DNA of 64,000 nucleotides from Saxidomus purpurata (lineage: Eukaryota > Mollusca > Bivalvia > Venerida > Veneridae): assembly GCA_022818135.1 (NCBI GenBank), contig JAFMSR010000003.1:32577577-32641576 (forward strand), written 5' to 3'. The notes beneath the pieces are model-generated. The model was not told the DNA's origin. It did not search any database and was given only the letters and a program-made list of their open reading frames with translations. Below are positions 12,505 to 24,789 of this stretch, piece by piece. Made by a program: the position numbers and the translations under genes. Position 1 is the stretch's first letter. Every line of letters starts with the position of its first letter.

Positions 12505-13931
12505 TATTCTATTTTAGTCACTTTATCACCTCTAACGAAAAAGTTATATTGAAAACTAGCAAAGGGATAAAAGGAGGTGAACATATTTTATCTAACATGC
12601 TTTTATACTTTTAAGTTATATAATTGTTACCGTAGCAAATTTTCCAAGAATGCAATTTGCAACACTTGTACACGGAAGTAGGCTGTTTTGGCTAATCTCT
12701 GTATTTGTTTACCTTTTTCCATTCTGTGATTAAATTTCAACCGAATAGATACATTTGATATCAAGCAAGATGACTTTCATTCAGGCGAAAAGGACATAAC
12801 CATGACTGTCAAAACCGTTTTATAATAAAAATTGATGAGATAGGCATATGTTTTAGATGGTAAACTAATTGGCACGCAAAAATATGATACTAAAAGTGTT
12901 AGCTGAAATCAAATTCTTCAAAGTACACATTTTTTTAGAAATTTTACCCGTCGCAGAGATTCCATATTGCAATAAAAACATGGCATATTCATAGCGAACA
13001 AGTTGATTGCAAATGAAGCAATGATTGCCGTTAAATGTACATAGACATTTACATTTGCTGAGAAAAATATTACAATACTTATCTGCATTCTCACTATATT
13101 TATGTCAAACGTTTACTGTAGTCAATCGATATATTTCGTCTCTTGTCCAAGCTAAGACCCGAAAACGCAGTGACAAGATGAGAGAAGAAAATTCATTACT
13201 AGTTTCTTTTGTGAGAGAATGTAGGCGAACATATCTCCTCTTTGCCAGTGTATCGGTTCACAGCAGGAGTTTCTAGTGCAGTGCCAGAGTTGCAATAAGT
13301 AGCAATGGAATAACTATAATTACCTCGCTAGGGCTGGATAAAGGTTTTATGTTCAGTCTTATTGCATAATTATTTGTTCCGTACCATTCTGTGTCAGGCA
13401 ACGGTTGCTTTTTAGTGGTGAAAACAAAATTTCTTGAATTCGCTTAAAGCTGCGGAATTTACAAAAAAATGTAAGTGACGTCTGATGCGTTTATTTGATT
13501 TGTTTATTTGAAGAAATGAGACGCGGTGATATTTTCACCATTAAGCTATTGGAATAAATGCTTACAAATATTTGGATCTGTAATTAATTAATGAGTATTT
13601 CACTGGTAGTTACTATTTCAGTCCAGGACCTGTAGAAAGTACATTATAATAATGTGAATGAGTCTCGGTTTTCGCTGTGATCAATCTGTTTTCATTGCAT
13701 CAAAGACTTTTTAATTGTTTGATTTAGTTTATTGTGACAGCTTTTGCACAGAGATTCTTTTATAACTAAATTGAAACGTTGAATTTGTTTGAAGCCAGAC
13801 TGATTTTTTAAAAATGCAATCAACAGTTCAGTAAAACAAAATGTGAATAATCATGGTGGAGCAGACAAGATCAATTAAGCCATAAATTCGGATACGGTGA
13901 AGAGATGTGAGAAGAGAAACACTTTATTTAG
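12505..13931. repeat. Segmental duplication module P, copy C
   Basis: Similarity to copies A and B starts near the TTTATCACCT stretch at about 12525. It is clearest at 13040-13400, where TGAGAAAAATATT, AAGACCC, TCGGTTC.CAGCAGGAG and CAATGGAATAACT (13303) align with copy D. The ORF across this region (13025-13276, 83 codons) is not kept in the other copies. The module ends in a candidate exon border at 13931/13932 that matches copy D. Confidence 0.75.
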
Positions 13932-13938
13932 GTAGGTC
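13925..13938 (+). promoter_or_regulatory. Candidate 5' splice site at end of module P copy C
   Basis: The sequence reads TTATTTAG|GTAGGTCC with the GT at 13932-13933. The preceding purine-rich block (GTGAAGAGATGTGAGAAGAGAAAC) has a close counterpart before the GTAAGT donor of copy D at 20663. A donor kept at the same place in two diverged copies suggests a transcribed, probably non-coding first exon; stops follow its ATG in both copies. This remains an inference without transcript data. Confidence 0.35.
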
Positions 13939-14815
13939 CTTTATTGGAATATCAATGGTAATAAGATCGAAAAGTGTTTTGTCAAGGCTTTCCAAAATTG
14001 CATCTAGAAATAATGCATATAAGCTGTTTGTAATTGGACCCAGCATGCAAGATGTTTGCTTCAAGTGGCCTGATACTCAAAGAGTAGACTTTTGATAATC
14101 ATAGAGGTCAAGATCTGATGCAGTGGATTTTACATACAACTCGTTACCTTGCGTCTTATTAACCACTGTATTGTACAATTGTTGGATCATTTGGTATTTT
14201 TCATACCAAGTTTCTAATATATTATAAAGCTTATACGTAGTCCACTGCTTCCATGTCACTTTTATTGCAGAACAACGAAAAAATTTCTTTTATACGTTTA
14301 CACTGATTTGATAACAGCTTAATTTGCTGTTATATTTTTAAAGAACATTTACAATAATAGACATTACCGATGAGTGTATCCTGGAGCGGTGTTTGACGCA
14401 TGGCATCTGATTATTTTGTCACACAATTCTGAGAAACTGAACATCGATCGGTTGCTTCGAGCGTGTTACCTACATCTAGACAAAATACCGTTTTCTAATT
14501 ATCTCACATTTTGGGTAACCTTCATTTTGTTTTAGTTCCACAGTGAAACGGGTTTGGAAAGTCGCTCTCGAGTATGCTGTGGTGAAACATGTCGCTTTAC
14601 TGATGAATTTCGAGAAAGTGCGGCATCGACCCTTCCTAGATTAGAATATATATATGCAAATTCTTTGTCATTAATTGTTTCGGGAAGAAGCAATTGCATC
14701 TTCAAAAAATCCTATCATCGACAGTATTTCACTTGGATTCATTTTATTTCTGAATAGTGTTAATTAAATCAATACAATTATATTTGATTGGGTGTATTGT
14801 TGGTTCTCGTTAGAA

Positions 14816-14935
14816 TTTAGGAGAACAGCTACTACAGTATTTAGCCGAGAAAGAATTCAATTAGCCTGGAAGAATTATGACGAAGAGGTCACTATTTGTT
14901 ATCTTCTGAACGCGAAAAACCTTGTATTAATATAC
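14816..14935. repeat. Duplicated module Q, copy 2
   Basis: AGCCGAGAAAGAAT at 14843 lies 1.54 kb after the P core of copy C. In one frame it lies within an 87-codon ORF (14792-15055), but the other three Q copies interrupt that frame, so coding is doubtful. Confidence 0.65.
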
Positions 14936-16800
14936 GGTTTGTTTCAATTATTTGTTGAACGAGTTTTTGTTCTGAACATACGAATCTCCTTTAAAGACTT
15001 CGTTAGGGACAAACTAGCATCACAATTTCCCTCAGAGAGATCTGCAGCACTCTAGAAATATCTTAACAGTCTATTCTATCTCTGAGTTGAACGAATCGTG
15101 TCAGCAGGAACATATAAGTGCTTGAATGCAGTAATTCGATCTTGCAGTTAATTCAAGATTAAATTATCGGCTTAATGAAATAGTTATGAAAGAATTATTT
15201 TTTGTATGGAATCTAATAATACCCTTACCGACATAACTTCAGCAGCGAAATATTTGAAGGATGTATTTTTACAAGTTTATCAATACTCATATGAAACGTT
15301 TCCTTTTCCTGACATTTTCTATACATCAAGATTTAAAGTAACAAAATTCAAGTTAACTTTGTTTGCTTGTATTTCGACCTCTTTTGACTGATGTCACAGT
15401 ATTTGTTTCTTAAATTCATAAAAAGCTGTAGTGTCTCCATACACCTACTGTTGTAAAGAGTTCTTCATACATGTTATGTACAACTGCTGTTCCAAATTTT
15501 GAAAATAGAGGAGTAAACAAATTCCATTTAGAATAGCATATCCAAATACATTTGAGTTGAAAATCCTTAGATAGGTTTTGTTTCCAAAAAGATTTGCAGT
15601 ATCTCGCTTTCAAATAATATTTTGTCTCTTTCCGGAGCAGTCAACATTATGTAAACGGAACAGTGTAAACTACACTATATACATTGCTAGAACTATTTCA
15701 ACTCTGTTCTATGGAGATTACCAAGCCGACCTAGAAATTATACGGAAGCAAATGGTATGAAGCTCAACGCGAAAGAAGAACACTTTTGATTTTAATGAAT
15801 CTGCAAATTGACAACAACATATTAATTAGACATAAAATGCGAAGGTTGCTTTTCTCGAAAATCAACTTATCATCTTGCTGCACCTCCAGATTTCGCGGGA
15901 AAATGAATGTGACTCCTACCCATTGCCGAATTATTTGTACAGTTTTCTAGTCAAAGTTGAAAAGCCATAATAATAAATCTATACGCTTTCACACTATAAG
16001 TATCGGCTACCTTATCTTTATAGACAAAAGCAGAAACTAAAGCACACAACTAACGACAGAAAATAAGCATATAAGTTATATGAGTAGCAGACAACATTAA
16101 TAATTAGTTACATGTAAATTTTCCATTGAATGAGCAAATCCTTTTCTCAAAAGAAACATTTAAAACATTCGTATGAAAAACAATGCCTAGTAAGTATGAT
16201 TTCCGAGGTCATGGAACACGATTGGTCAATGTTTTAACACATCCTTACACGTTTACTGGACTTTGCCCCCATAAAGCACGATAAAACGTCCACGTCGTCC
16301 TAATAACAGTCATAAAAGGTCATATATTTGATATTGGATGTAATAAGTTCATGAATACATAACAAAGGTTAGAAGAAAAATCATCGAAATGAAAGAGGAA
16401 ACAAAACACAACGTTGTGAGAAAGTGCGTTTTTGTCATATCATTAGAACGTTAGGATTTTTTTTAGAATTTGCTGGTAAGATATCTTTCTTGATAATATA
16501 AGAGCTGCACGAAATTTTTTATCCAAAGTGCTAATAGGACAATAAATATTGCCTGGAGGCTTCCTGCGTTAATTTTAAGATCGCAGATCATTTTAATTAA
16601 ATTGCATTTAATTTATACTATTTTAGCAGCTCTTACGCAATATATTAATTGCCAAGTTTAATGGCAATGCACTCTCAATGCATCAATGATTATCAAGTTA
16701 AATAGAACTTTGTTAATTTTAATAGAATAGAGAAGTGCAAGTGCTTTCAAAATAATACCTTTCGGGAAGATGTAAAAATTAATGAAAATCTAATGTTTTT
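14936..16800. other. No gene seen
   Basis: Contains short ORFs of 60-65 codons with no domain, splice context or counterpart in other units that I could recognise. Confidence 0.4.
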
Positions 16801-16803
16801 AAA

Positions 16804-16945
16804 CCGGCAAACTATTCTTGTCGGATTTTAGATTATAAGTCTGTTTTCTACCATCTGCTGTATTTGCTGTTTCTCTTTCCTGAACATAGTAATTATACAT
16901 TTCATTTATTATATATGTCTTTATTGGGAAATGAAGGTGATTCAT
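16804..16945. repeat. Duplicated module R, copy 1, with hairpin
   Basis: Begins with the hairpin CCGGCAA, loop ACTATTC, TTGTCGG at 16804-16824. It continues to CCATCTGCTGTA near 16850 and a CCTGAACATAG / TTGGGAAATGAA stretch, all matched in copies at 25.98-26.13 kb and 29.57-29.7 kb. It lies about 2.0 kb after Q copy 2. The copies differ by several indels. Confidence 0.7.
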
Positions 16946-18570
16946 ACCTGATGTTATGTTGTCGCTACAAGTATTGATTCATATCTAGTTGGAGTTATCA
17001 TATGACTGTAAAAGTTATACATGTAACGTTATGGCCCATATTTGAATATTCAAAAGTAAATATAGGCAGTTTTGTTATTGTTATAGAAATGCAATAGTTA
17101 GGATATGATATGTAAATAGGTAGCATGATTGACTAATTCTAGACGTTTACATTGAGATCAGGTGACTTATTATTGTCGTGCATATTGCGATGCGAACAGA
17201 AATTCGTGTCCTCTTGAATAGTAACGTGAGGAAAAAGTGTACTCAATGAGGTAAAAAATCGTTATGACAGGGTGGCATCTTTTGTGTGGCAAAATGCATT
17301 TGCAATCTCGGCAACAAGATTCATTTACTTTATTATTCGTTTCATTAAAGCAAATGTGTTACATCGCATTGATGTACATGTTTTAGATAGGATATAAATT
17401 GTTCTGAATACATACAATTTGTTATGTATTTTTGTTGATAGCTACTAAATGTCAAAACACAGAATACCAGGTTTTACCGCACGGTTTCCCATAGATTTAC
17501 CATTATTTTTATCAAGCCAGTTTGAAAACAAATTTTCAAATAACCAGACGAGTTGGTATAATCTGAAAGCGATATTTGCTAACTGTAACTAACTCTATAT
17601 ATAACATGTAAATATATAACACAAACAGGACATGCAAATTGAACAGAAAAATAATTCTCGGTTAATTCTTCAGAGTAAATTCATTATATTTATTACCATT
17701 TCACAATTAAACTGTCTTTTAACACGAAACAAACACTGATTGGGTGTTTTGATTGCGATAGAAATATTAACAGAGAAAAATACAATGCTTTCCTGTAGAA
17801 AAATCATTTTGCCTAAGGTTCAATTAAGTATTAGTTGAATCCTATCAGGCAATGCAGTTTTTGTAAAGTTCTGGAGAATTGAAATTTTACTTCTATTCTT
17901 GGAAATATCATAACGTTTAGGGAGATGGGATTGGTTTAAACATTTTTAAAGACATTTGTCAATTAACATGCTGGCATCGTAATAAAGAATGGAAGTTAAA
18001 ATATATACTGGTTTTAGGAACATTATAGATTTCTGATATGTTTATTACACAGAAAGTACGAAGTTGCAATTAGGACTGACGTGTCCTAACTCTGATGACT
18101 TTATGACTCGGTTAATTCTTCCTGTAATGTATTTTAGGCTTAAACGCAGCCTTCGCGTTCTTTGTTTTTTACGTCATTGCTTACGAGAATTTCTTCTGAA
18201 ATTATCTTGATTATGGTTTTTGCTATGTATGTGATTGAGACGTTTGTGTGTACTACTTTCGTTACATGAAAACAACTCATTCGTTTAAAACACATTCATT
18301 ATTTAAAACTTAGTGATAAAACATAAACTCATTCCAAGTTTATATTGTATTTCATAAACAATTAATTGCAACAGATCACATATTTACTAAACACAGTTTA
18401 TAAAATTATATGGTTTAATAATATATTATCTCAAACAACTATTAACTATCAGCCTTTGAGAAATGAATCCTTCTCGAGCGCATTGAAGTAGCAAAGTCGC
18501 AAATTCCTTGTAAAAGTGAAAGTTAAATCATCGCAAATAGTACCCAATTTGCAGTACGCTATCTCATGTT
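16946..18570. other. No gene seen
   Basis: AT-rich sequence with no supported gene and no repeat recognised. It should correspond to the end of the third duplicated unit. Confidence 0.4.
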
Positions 18571-18571
18571 C

Positions 18572-18591
18572 GGTCCGCCATCTTGGGCGGA
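18572..18591 (-). promoter_or_regulatory. YY1-like motif in a small GC-rich island
   Basis: CCGCCATCTTG at 18575-18585, in reverse complement CAAGATGGCGG, matches the animal YY1 consensus, which often sits at transcription start regions. It stands out in a strongly AT-rich background and lies in a small TCCGCC/GGCGGA hairpin. A 128-codon minus-strand frame (18449-18835) spans it, but I do not recognise a protein. It could be a promoter for a minus-strand transcript or chance. Confidence 0.25.
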
Positions 18592-19146
18592 TGGTCAAGT
18601 CACCGACATGTAGAACTCTCAAAGCGTCCGATTGAGATAAAATTTGGTGAACACGACATATCATTGCATATGTTGAATTGTAGAAACTTTTAGGTTGCCG
18701 TATTTTTATCTTCTCTTCCCGTTTTGTTCGGTATTTCATATGTATATATATATATTTATCGGTAATTAAAAGCATACATTGCATATCATTATACTTATAT
18801 ACTCGAAAATATAGCAACACGTCAACTGTTTTCAATTACTGCACGTAGATATCATTCCGTGTCTATGACACATGAATGTCACCGAAAAGGTATTTCTCAC
18901 AAAATATTAGTTTTCATTCAATACATTCATCATTGATATTAAACAAAATTATGATCTTGTTGTCATGAGTAAATATCATTTTTGGAGTAATTAATTTTTT
19001 CACTGGTGAAACTGAAAACGAGCAGCTATTAATTAAATTAAACTGTCATCATTAATCTCAAAATCAAGATCAAGGATAGAGATGCATTTTTTGCCGATAG
19101 TCTACCAGAAACACATAACCGTATCGAAATATTTGTTTATAACTAT

Positions 19147-19197
19147 GTTAAAAAGGATTTTGCTATTTTTATAATGTTAAAAAGGATTTTGCTATCT
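19147..19197. repeat. 29-bp tandem duplication
   Basis: GTTAAAAAGGATTTTGCTAT occurs at 19147 and again at 19176, a 29-bp period with two copies. It looks like a recent slippage-type duplication. Confidence 0.9.
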
Positions 19198-19474
19198 TAA
19201 CTTGCTGAACCTAATTCTGTAAAAAAGTTTTGTAATTGCGTACAAAGACCAGCAACAATGTTATATGCGATAATTAATTTTGACGGCATTGACAGTTTTC
19301 GCTATTTACCGAAAATAGTCTGTAGTGAAATAAAGTCTCATTGAACTGAATTTGACTGCGACAAAAGTAGATTTCAAGATTTTATTTTATACAGTGCATA
19401 AGTACCACGGAAGTGGGAAGCATTAGCATTACAAACAATATGACATCATGATAAATAAACATGTAAAAATGGAA

Positions 19475-19625
19475 AATTCATTTTATGCGTTTTAAATGAG
19501 TTTTTCAAAACTGTCAACACATTTTCATAACGAAAATTTATCAGGCAAAAAAGTATTGAAACCAATACTCTTTTTTGCCTTACAAATATTAAGTTCGCAA
19601 ATGTGAAACGCATTTTTTTCTTATT
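19475..19625. repeat. Imperfect palindrome with strong central hairpin
   Basis: The centre (19543-19580) pairs AGGCAAAAAAG-TATTG with CAATACTCTTTTTTGCCT across a 4-5 nt loop and a 2-nt bulge. Outer arms share ATGCGTTT (19485) with AAACGCAT (19606), roughly symmetric about the same centre. It may be a small foldback element or cruciform-forming sequence. Confidence 0.55.
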
Positions 19626-19779
19626 TTTTCAAATTAAAATTACAACTTTTCACACAGTATAAATAATTAAGACTGTAACGTATTAAGAGAAATTCCAGTT
19701 TTTAATTATATCATCCAATAAGGCGAACACGTTGTCTGTAATGAACCAATTGTTGCCTCAAACATGTTTTGACATTTTA

Positions 19780-20662
19780 TATTAGCTGAGAAAAATATTT
19801 CGATACCAAACGGTTGTCTTCCATTGTGCCAGCAAAATGCTCTATAGGCAAATCAATACATTTTGTCTCTTGTTCAAGTTAAGACCCTATAACGCCGCGG
19901 CGAGGAGAAAATTCATACAAGTTTTGTTTAGTGAGTGAATATTGACGACCACTTTTTCCTTTCAGTCTAACAGTGCGATTCTTGGCCAAGTGTATCGGTT
20001 CGCAGCAGGAGCTGCTAGTACAGTGCCAGAATTTCAATAATTTGCATTGGAATAACTGTAATTACGCCAACAGGACAGGATTAAGGTTTTATGTTAACAG
20101 GAATTATATAACTTTTTATGTGTTTTTGTTAAGTATAATTCCATGTTAAGCAACGGAATCTGTTTAACAGCTAGAACACTATAAAAGTTTAGACGGCACG
20201 GGACCGGTGTTGCTAGTGCTGATATTTCAACAAAACAAGTGAGAGAAAAAAGAAGAAACCATATTGTAAACGCTTTGGCAATAAAGTGATTATTAATTAA
20301 TTGCGGGACAAATGAAAATTATTTAAATATTTTCGCGCAAAAAGATTTGATTGCTACTATTTCATGAATATCTAACTGTTTGTTGGTCACTCTATCCCGA
20401 CGAAATTAAATCAGAACTTGACGAATCGTTTTAGTTTTGGCGAATGATTGAGTGAAACATCTTTTATCATAGTTTCAATTTTGTTTGATTGGTGCTGCGT
20501 TTTCCTCACATCTGATGAGAAACGTTGAGTCTGTTTGAGTAGAACCAGAGTTTGCCAGCTGTAAATAAAATATTGTGTTGTGAAATATAACAGTGTAAAT
20601 GAGACTGTTAAAACACAAATTTTGAAACTGTGAAGATGTGGAGATAGAAATAGTTTACATAG
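19780..20662. repeat. Segmental duplication module P, copy D
   Basis: Shares with copy C AGCTGAGAAAAATATT, GTCTCTTGTTCAAG, AAGTGTATCGGTTC.CAGCAGGAG and AGTGCCAGAATTTCAATAA. The core is CATTGGAATAACT at 20045. AAATTAAATCAGAACTT at about 20404 also matches copy B (about 8182). It ends at a donor-like site at 20663. The next Q copy is 4.1 kb downstream, further than in other units, consistent with later insertions such as the SINE-like block at 23.0-23.2 kb. Confidence 0.75.
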
Positions 20663-20670
20663 GTAAGTTA
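20656..20670 (+). promoter_or_regulatory. Candidate 5' splice site at end of module P copy D
   Basis: TTTACATAG|GTAAGTTA with GT at 20663-20664 is a near-perfect donor. The upstream block GTGAAGATGTGGAGATAGAAA aligns with the matching block in copy C. Conservation in both copies is the main support. Confidence 0.4.
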
Positions 20671-23030
20671 CTTTGTTGAAGCATAATTAAATGTTAGTCT
20701 GAACGTATTCTTGCAGATGTCTTAATAAAATTAAATTTTTTGTTAACCTTTGTCGGATTCGGTGACCATTAGGCAAAGAAACCTGCCATCTCGGTTAATT
20801 ATCTTAAACAGAAGGAGCAGTTTTATGGTGGGCATGGTAAACGTATTCAGCTCATAGACATAACATAATGGAACACGAGAGAGAACCTAATATTCAACAT
20901 CTTACATTTTATGCATGCAAATAAAATATGCTATTACAATAGATAAAAAAATATGTATAATTAGCATGACGTATGCCAACTTACTCTGAAGTATTTTCTA
21001 AACGGTTTAGTTTGACACAATACAGCTATAGATATTTTACAGGCTCGTCAACCCACATGTATGCAGATTAAAAGTTGAAACAATAATTGTTTTCCAACGA
21101 GAAACGGATTCTTCTTGTTCATTTTTCTTTTTTTGTGTAAACAAATTTGTATAATCATATTGGCATTACGGCTAATAAAGCCACTTTATTCAACACCGTT
21201 AAAACAATATTTACAGGAAATATATAGCGTGTACATCCGCATAATTATTTGTTAGAGAAAACACACTTCACTTTATTGAATTTTAATTTGCCTATCTTTT
21301 CGCTACTGTTGTGCGAAACTCTTTATATAGACACACCATGTCCGAATCAATTAATACCAAATTTGAATTTAAGTAGGTTTCAGTTTCGTGAACGAGCTCC
21401 CGTTTCTATATATCGGTTGCTGAACGTTATATCGACCGGAATTTCGGCGTAAGAAGGCTATTAGCTTTTCGCAGTAGAATGAATGTTTGATGGGAGAGTG
21501 TTTTAATTGTTATTCAATTTTCTCTAGCCTGTTTTATGACCACCGTACATGAAACGCTTTGTATTAAGAGCAAGAAGTGTTTATAGATTACTACTTACAA
21601 GAAGTTATTATACGGGTCAGCATGATTTGTCTGTAGATGTATAATGAAAACATGCATTACATATATGAGTTAGTATGCCATGTTCTCTGTTCATGTAAGA
21701 ATTTTAAACATTGTGCAAGCCAAAAATACAATTCAGGACTAAATAAAAACAAGAATGATTTTGTTTTTGGTGATAATGCTAATGGCCGTATAGAGCCCTA
21801 CTTGTTGTGGAACTTGTCAACAACCTGTTCAATTTTTTTAATAAATAACAGATGTAAACACCCGACTTCGATACAATTTTTAGATGCTCTAGTGTTCAAA
21901 AGATTCCTGTTTTTACAACTGTTTTTTTTACATTTCCTTGCGTCATTTTCCCTTCTCGACAAAACTCCTTTTATCATTGTTATAAACAAGCTTTTAAAAC
22001 AGTAACACGATTGTATATCCAAATTAAATTAATCAATAAAGAAAGATAAATTATTTAGGACTATAGTAAGGAAAAAAGTCGAAATATTTGTAGAGTTTTT
22101 ATGTCGCTGATTGGATTTACTCGTTTATACACAAAATAAGCATAATGCAATTACATTTTCGTTTAGAGGGATCAAAGCTGAAATCGTGTGACAGATGTCC
22201 GTGTATCGGTGAATACATATTTGACGTAACTTTAAATGATAGAGAATGTTTTATCAAATTAATGTCTATTTCAAGTGCTGCACAATTACAGTTTTCAATA
22301 TCATTTGATGAATTTTGCTCTTTAACGACCAGAATGAACAGACATAGCTTTTATTCGATCACGTGTCGGTGATAATAGAGTTGCATTGAAATAACATAGA
22401 GTGGTTCTCACTTGTGCAATTTAATTTCCTGTGAACAGTACCATTAGCGAAACATAACAATATTCAGAAAGTGTTTGACATCGGAGAGACAGCGATAATG
22501 GAGTAGTTATCCTTTAGCAAATATTAGTGGAAACACAATATAATATCTGCAGAAATATTCGATAACACATGAGGTTACGTAGTCGGTTACACTACGCATA
22601 TGAATAATGTATCCAATTCCTTTCTAGAGGTCTTGTAAAGCAGGATGTCAGTTAGTCGCATATATTTAGTGACTTTGCATAGTTCCACGAAATCGGGTCC
22701 TAAAAGCTTTTCTTCATCAAACGAACTTGAACCCTAGAACATTAAGATGAGCACTTCTAAACATACTGTTTAATGCAGAGTATCTCTTCGCACTATTTAG
22801 AAAGAGAAGTACCAAGCGCAAAGGTATATTATGAGTTTTATAAAATAATTAGAATAATAAAAGCATATGCTCTTCTGAAAGGCCTATTCATTTTTTCGTA
22901 AAATATTGACTTCTTAAATTTACATCAAAGTATTTGATGAGGGCTGTTTAATTTTGAATGATCATTGTATTTAGCTTAATCTACTAAAGTTGAAACTGAT
23001 TTCTAAACAAGTTTATTTTCCTTAGATTTA
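20671..23030. other. No gene seen; several short ORFs
   Basis: ORFs of 122 codons (plus, 21637-22005), 74 codons (minus, overlapping it) and 75 codons (plus, 22145-22372) are present. Overlapping frames on opposite strands and the absence of domains or splice sites make them unconvincing. No clear counterpart in the other units was found. Confidence 0.4.
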
Positions 23031-23034
23031 TCGC

Positions 23035-23240
23035 TCAGACGCGCGCCAGATTTACGTGTCCAAGGACACTTTTGCAGATCATGGATTCGACTAGGGTCGA
23101 CTGAGATGCAATAACAACTAATTCCCCACTAGACCACTGTGGCTGTTTCGTATGTCAGCCCCACTAAACCACTGCGGCTGTTTTTGCTGTTTTGGCATGT
23201 CAGCCCCACTAGACCACTGCGACTGTTTTGGTATGTGAGA
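23035..23240 (-). mobile_element. tRNA-derived SINE fragment with triplicated A-box head
   Basis: On the minus strand the block GCAGTGGTCTAGTGGGG, an A-box-like tRNA head, occurs three times, seen on the plus strand as CCCCACTAGACCACTG at 23124, 23159 and 23204. Periods are 35 and 45 bp. Downstream on the minus strand come a B-box-like AGTCGAATCC (plus 23093-23102) and GTGTCCTTGGACAC (around 23056-23071), the kind of motif that follows tRNA-related heads in invertebrate SINEs. The tandem repetition of only the head is unusual. Confidence 0.65.
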
Positions 23241-23588
23241 CATCAGCGGTACAGGTTGACATGATTGAGACAGCCTCAAGAGGATGGTACTTCCTGAAAC
23301 TTGATCAGATTACAGCTGCTTCTCACATGGAATGTTATTGCGGTTTTGCAAGAGATTAAGTTGAACGTGAATTTTAATATCCAGATTTTTATTGCTTTTT
23401 AAATTGATGTTGTCGCACAGTTTTTTCAAGGGACAGTTTGTAATGGATTTTTCCTGCACCGTTTTTTATATGTCTTTATTTTCATTTAGGTTTTTAAGAA
23501 AGTTTTGGCTGGTCTGGAAACAATCTTTTCATAACATTAGTGATTAGACATGACCCTTCTAAGGGCATGTTTTCCCTACTCTGGGTTT
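23241..23588. other. No gene seen
   Basis: Spacer between the SINE fragment and module S; nothing recognised. Confidence 0.4.
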
Positions 23589-23589
23589 T

Positions 23590-23930
23590 ATTTGCTTGTG
23601 GAAAAGACGGTTGCTAAGTTTACAAATGTACAGTTTGTCCTTTGTGCTCATCCTCAAAATGAAACTGTACACATACTCATCATTTTTGTAAATGTTGTGC
23701 CGAGTCCTGCTTTATCCTGAAAAAAGTCTTTATGTCAATATGAAAAGATGGAATTCCCAGCGAAATCCGAATGATATTTGACAAAGTTTTTTGCTTGAAG
23801 ATAAATATTGACATTATTTCTTTTAAAAGCAGGAGCATGGATTAAAAAAAAATCCGAAGAGTTTTTCCAAAGTAAGAATTCATTGCTTTTCTTCTAAAAA
23901 TACAGAACATAGGTTAAACATATCGTTTTA
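23590..23930. repeat. Duplicated module S, copy 1
   Basis: Landmarks shared with 31130-31490 are a GATGGAATT stretch, ATATTTGACAAAG followed by GCTTGAAG (23773 here, 31326 there), an AAAAGCAGGAGCA/AAAAGCATGAGCA stretch and a GAAG.G.TTTCCA-type stretch. Order is preserved, with scattered indels. No coding frame is kept. Confidence 0.7.
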
Positions 23931-24102
23931 CATGTCGCCCGATATGCTTGAAACGTTAGCACATTATAACGATAAGTAAGATTTCAGAAAAATGAAGCGT
24001 TACTTTGAACTGTACTGTTCTTTAGTAACTGATAATGCACTATTTCTAAAATACAATTGACAGTAGTGGCATTTTTTATGACACTGTGCTGGTACCTTAA
24101 CA

Positions 24103-24470
24103 TTTTGGTAGAAGGACCTACACAGTATTAGCCTAGAAAGAATCCAATCAGCTCGGTAGCAGCATAATGAAAAGGCTACTGGTTTTCAAGGCAATGTGAA
24201 CAATCTCTTGAGAACAAATAATGTGCTCAGTAACTGTTTAATGAATTCTTTTGTTGAAAAGAGATGACTCTCGGTTAAACATGAACCTGGTTTGAGACAA
24301 GATGGTATCAAATTTCGCTTATGTGTAAGAAGATCCGTTGAATTATCCCAGACATTAAGACTGTGCTTGTTTTGTCATTCCTTTCATTTAAAAGCATGCA
24401 ATAGCTTCGATCGCATTCCTATGATCACTTGATTGCACGAGCAAATTTAGAATAGATTGAATATTTTTTA
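24103..24470. repeat. Duplicated module Q, copy 3
   Basis: Begins with ACAGTATTAGCCTAGAAAGAATCCAATCAG (core 24130), including a CCAATCAG box. It continues with CAAGGCAATGTGAACA, a GGTATCAAATTT stretch, and GCTTCGATCGCATT followed by ATGATCACTTGATTGCA, all matched in copy 4. The CCAAT-type sequence raises the possibility of a promoter, but copies 1 and 2 do not keep it exactly. Confidence 0.75.
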
Positions 24471-24789
24471 AATAAATTGTTTTACAAAAATGATAGGAAC
24501 TTAATTTCTTCTAAAGGTTGTAGCCAGATGTTTCTTTTATTCGACAAAAAAAGATTTTTCTGAAATTCGGCAAAAATTATCACCTTATGACTCTCTTCAA
24601 ACATTTGTAAAATGAAGATCACTTAAAAAAGAGCCCACAGTGGGATTTATGTTTTTGAAATGAACATTACTCAGTTGGGTTTTGGCATTTTCTCTTTATG
24701 GTACATATAGACAATTACAGAACATGCTCGTTAAACACTTGAAGCCTTACAGGGCTGAGTCTTTGTTCCATTTTATACATTCCGCGGTG

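Noticed and set aside
14536..14757. Exon after the TTTTGTTTTAG acceptor-like site, with CCGETC
   Set aside because: A plausible acceptor at 14534-14535 and an open frame of about 70 codons, but no matching exon was found in the neighbouring unit and no family was recognised.
14792..15055. 87-codon ORF over module Q copy 2
   Set aside because: The other three Q copies do not keep the frame.
18449..18835. 128-codon minus-strand ORF
   Set aside because: No recognised domain, rich in codons expected from AT-rich DNA, and no splice context. Only the YY1-like site inside it was kept as an observation.
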